Shown here piece after piece: positions 19,915 to 20,867 of a DNA stretch of 20,867 nucleotides. Within the stretch, counting starts at the first letter, position 1. The number at the start of each line of letters is the position of its first letter. The position numbers and the translations under genes are program-made. Under the pieces are notes generated by a model, which saw only the letters and a program-made list of their open reading frames with translations, searched no databases and was not told the DNA's origin. Location: IMG/VR virus record IMGVR_UViG_3300043602_000008, positions 1 through 20,867 of that record. The stretch is one strand, 5' to 3'. The stretch comes from a virus.

Positions 19915-20321
19915 TGCGGTCGATCACGGGACTACTCGCCCGGTTTGAGCGAAACGGCGGGCAACGGGATCAAGCGCGCGCAATTATCGAGCGACGCGCC
20001 GACGTGCGCGCGCGTCAGTTACACGTGACAAAGGGATTCATGCTGATCGATATGAATTGGCGCGCGTTGATCCCCGTAATGCGCGCGCTATTGGGGCCCG
20101 ATGGTACGTGCCCCGACTGCGGTCGCGGTTTTCGCCATGATCGCGATATTGCCATCGATCACCTAGAACCCCCGCGCCGCTATCAGGATTGGGCGCGCGA
20201 ACACGCGCGGAACCTATCCCTTGTCTGTTGTTCTTGTAACTCTAAAAAGCAACGTCGATCGCTCGGCGATTATCTCGACAACCGTCCCGCGGGCGCGCGT
20301 CAATTGCGGCTGACGTTATGA
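19914..20321 (+). CDS. HNH/endonuclease VII-like nuclease
   Basis: The 135-aa protein has an N-terminal helical half and a C-terminal beta-beta-alpha-metal nuclease. C66/C69 (TCPDCGRGF) and C105 or C106/C108 (VCCSCN) bind a structural zinc. DHLEPPRRY (D82, H83), N100 and N109 supply the HNH-type active site, with Asn in place of the last His (an HNN variant as in T4 endonuclease VII). Members cut branched DNA or act as homing-type or packaging nucleases. It is followed by a second, more canonical HNH protein in coupled translation. Confidence 0.75.
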   Translation: MRSITGLLARFERNGGQRDQARAIIERRADVRARQLHVTKGFMLIDMNWRALIPVMRALLGPDGTCPDCGRGFRHDRDIAIDHLEPPRRYQDWAREHARNLSLVCCSCNSKKQRRSLGDYLDNRPAGARQLRLTL

Positions 20322-20674
20322 CCGTGTTTTGTATGGAACCGGGTTGCGGCGCCCTGGTCGCCCGGGGCCGCTGCTCCACGCACGCCCGCGCCGTCGATCA
20401 CGCCCGCGGGTCGTTTCGTGAGCGCGGGTACAACGCACGATGGGATCGCCGCGCGCTCCTGTTTCGCGAACGATACCCGCTCTGCGGGATGCGACCCGGC
20501 GACCTGGCGCCCGTCGGGTCGCAATGTTTCGACGACGGCCGCGTGACGCTCGGCGCCCTGGTCGATCACGTCGTCCCGCATCGGGGCGATCGCGGGTTGT
20601 TTTGGGACGAAGGCGGGAATTGGCAAACGCTCTGCCGCGCGTGTCATACGCGGAAAACGGGCGCGGGGAAATGA
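20318..20674 (+). CDS. HNH endonuclease of the packaging type (HK97 gp74-like)
   Basis: The 118-aa protein ends in the classic phage HNH motif: VDHVVPHRGDRGLFWDEGGN with D83, H84 and N101, then NWQTLCRACHTRKTG with C106, C109 and H110. In HK97 the homologous gene lies beside terS/terL and its nuclease helps terminase cut cos. An N-terminal C5, C10, C19, H22 set forms a small extra zinc knuckle. The first half of the usual structural CxxC reads CGMR here (C56, then R59), so one ligand is missing or replaced by C70. Being at the right edge, it would precede terS directly on a circular map. ATG overlaps the upstream stop. Confidence 0.85.
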   Translation: MTVFCMEPGCGALVARGRCSTHARAVDHARGSFRERGYNARWDRRALLFRERYPLCGMRPGDLAPVGSQCFDDGRVTLGALVDHVVPHRGDRGLFWDEGGNWQTLCRACHTRKTGAGK

Positions 20675-20867
20675 TCGACCCGCGCGGCGACGGCCGCGGT
20701 CGACGGCCGAATATGCAAGGTCTGTATATCGCCCCTGGCGCCTATTTGCGGCGCCCTGGCGCCCGGGCGACGCGGCGCCAGGCGGCGCCAGGGGACGCGC
20801 GCCAGGCGCGCACGGGGCGGCGCCAGGGGGGGGACGGTCGCGTCCGCCCGGTGAACACTCCCCGGGC
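20671..20867 (+). CDS. ORF running off the right edge, coding status uncertain
   Basis: ATG 20671 overlaps the HNH stop (ATGA) and the frame has no stop up to the window edge (65 full codons). The product is Arg/Gly/Ala/Pro-rich (AYLRRPGARATRRQAAPGDA) and resembles translated GC-rich repeats more than a folded protein. If the ends join, it would total 104 aa (see 1-118). Coupling favours it; composition argues against. Confidence 0.3.
   Translation, partial: MIDPRGDGRGRRPNMQGLYIAPGAYLRRPGARATRRQAAPGDARQARTGRRQGGDGRVRPVNTPR
20737..20824. repeat. GGCGCC(AGG) repeat cluster
   Basis: GGCGCC occurs six times in 88 bp (20737, 20750, 20758, 20774, 20784, 20819), four preceded by CTG or followed by AGG. 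A 15-bp palindrome GCGCGCC-A-GGCGCGC lies at 20797-20811. Between the HNH nuclease and, if circular, the terminase operon, this is a natural place to look for a packaging (cos) site, but nothing specific proves it. GGCGCC is frequent elsewhere in this genome too. Confidence 0.5.

Overview
The window is most of, and perhaps all of, the genome of a small temperate tailed phage (long non-contractile tail, HK97-type head) from a very GC-rich host. Nearly every gene lies on the + strand; only the integrase is on the - strand. The DNA is strongly CpG-loaded. Synonymous codons follow that bias: GGC and GCC appear mostly where the next codon starts with G, otherwise GGG and GCG. AT-rich patches are rare and fall where regulatory sites are expected (positions 50-80, 2850-2875, 15570-15610, 17030-17110). 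Shine-Dalgarno-like GGGGAG/AAGGGG boxes and many ATGA, GTGA or TAATG stop-start overlaps point to a bacterial host with tightly coupled translation. The host lineage cannot be named from the sequence.

Layout. 1-129: palindrome overlapping a promoter-like sequence. 130-2694: packaging (Zn-knuckle protein, small basic protein, P27-type small terminase, a 39-aa coupled ORF, large terminase). 2697-4789: ribbon-helix-helix-like protein and a fused prohead protease-major capsid protein. 4799-4848: a strong hairpin. 4849-9185: portal, head-fibre-like protein with a collagen-like motif and carbohydrate-binding module, gp6-like connector, head-closure protein carrying an inserted LamG domain, gp10-like protein, tail terminator. 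9197-15316: tail tube, small unknown protein, tail chaperone with a -1 programmed frameshift, short tape measure, large hub protein with repeats, distal fibre-like protein. 15317-15768: non-coding attachment region containing the 3' two-thirds of a tRNA-Val(CAC), a terminator-like hairpin and GGGGCGCCCCC repeats. 16980-15769 (-): tyrosine integrase. 16981-17285: divergent control region. 17286-20674: early genes (excisionase-like HTH, replication-organizer-like protein, possible origin, lipoprotein, helical protein, DUF1064 nuclease, three zinc-ribbon proteins, two HNH nucleases).

The tRNA fragment lies inside the phage between the tail genes and the integrase, and its 5' half is missing. It therefore looks like attP of an unintegrated genome rather than an attL/attR at a host junction. 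The order is the one expected of a circular map: the packaging HNH nuclease at the right edge belongs just upstream of the terminase at the left edge. An ORF opened by an ATGA overlap at 20671 runs off the right edge; if the ends are joined it closes after 104 codons in another ATGA overlap at 115-118. This suggests, without proving, that the window is a complete ~20.9 kb circle. No endolysin, holin, classic repressor or helicase was recognised, which would be unusual for a complete temperate phage.
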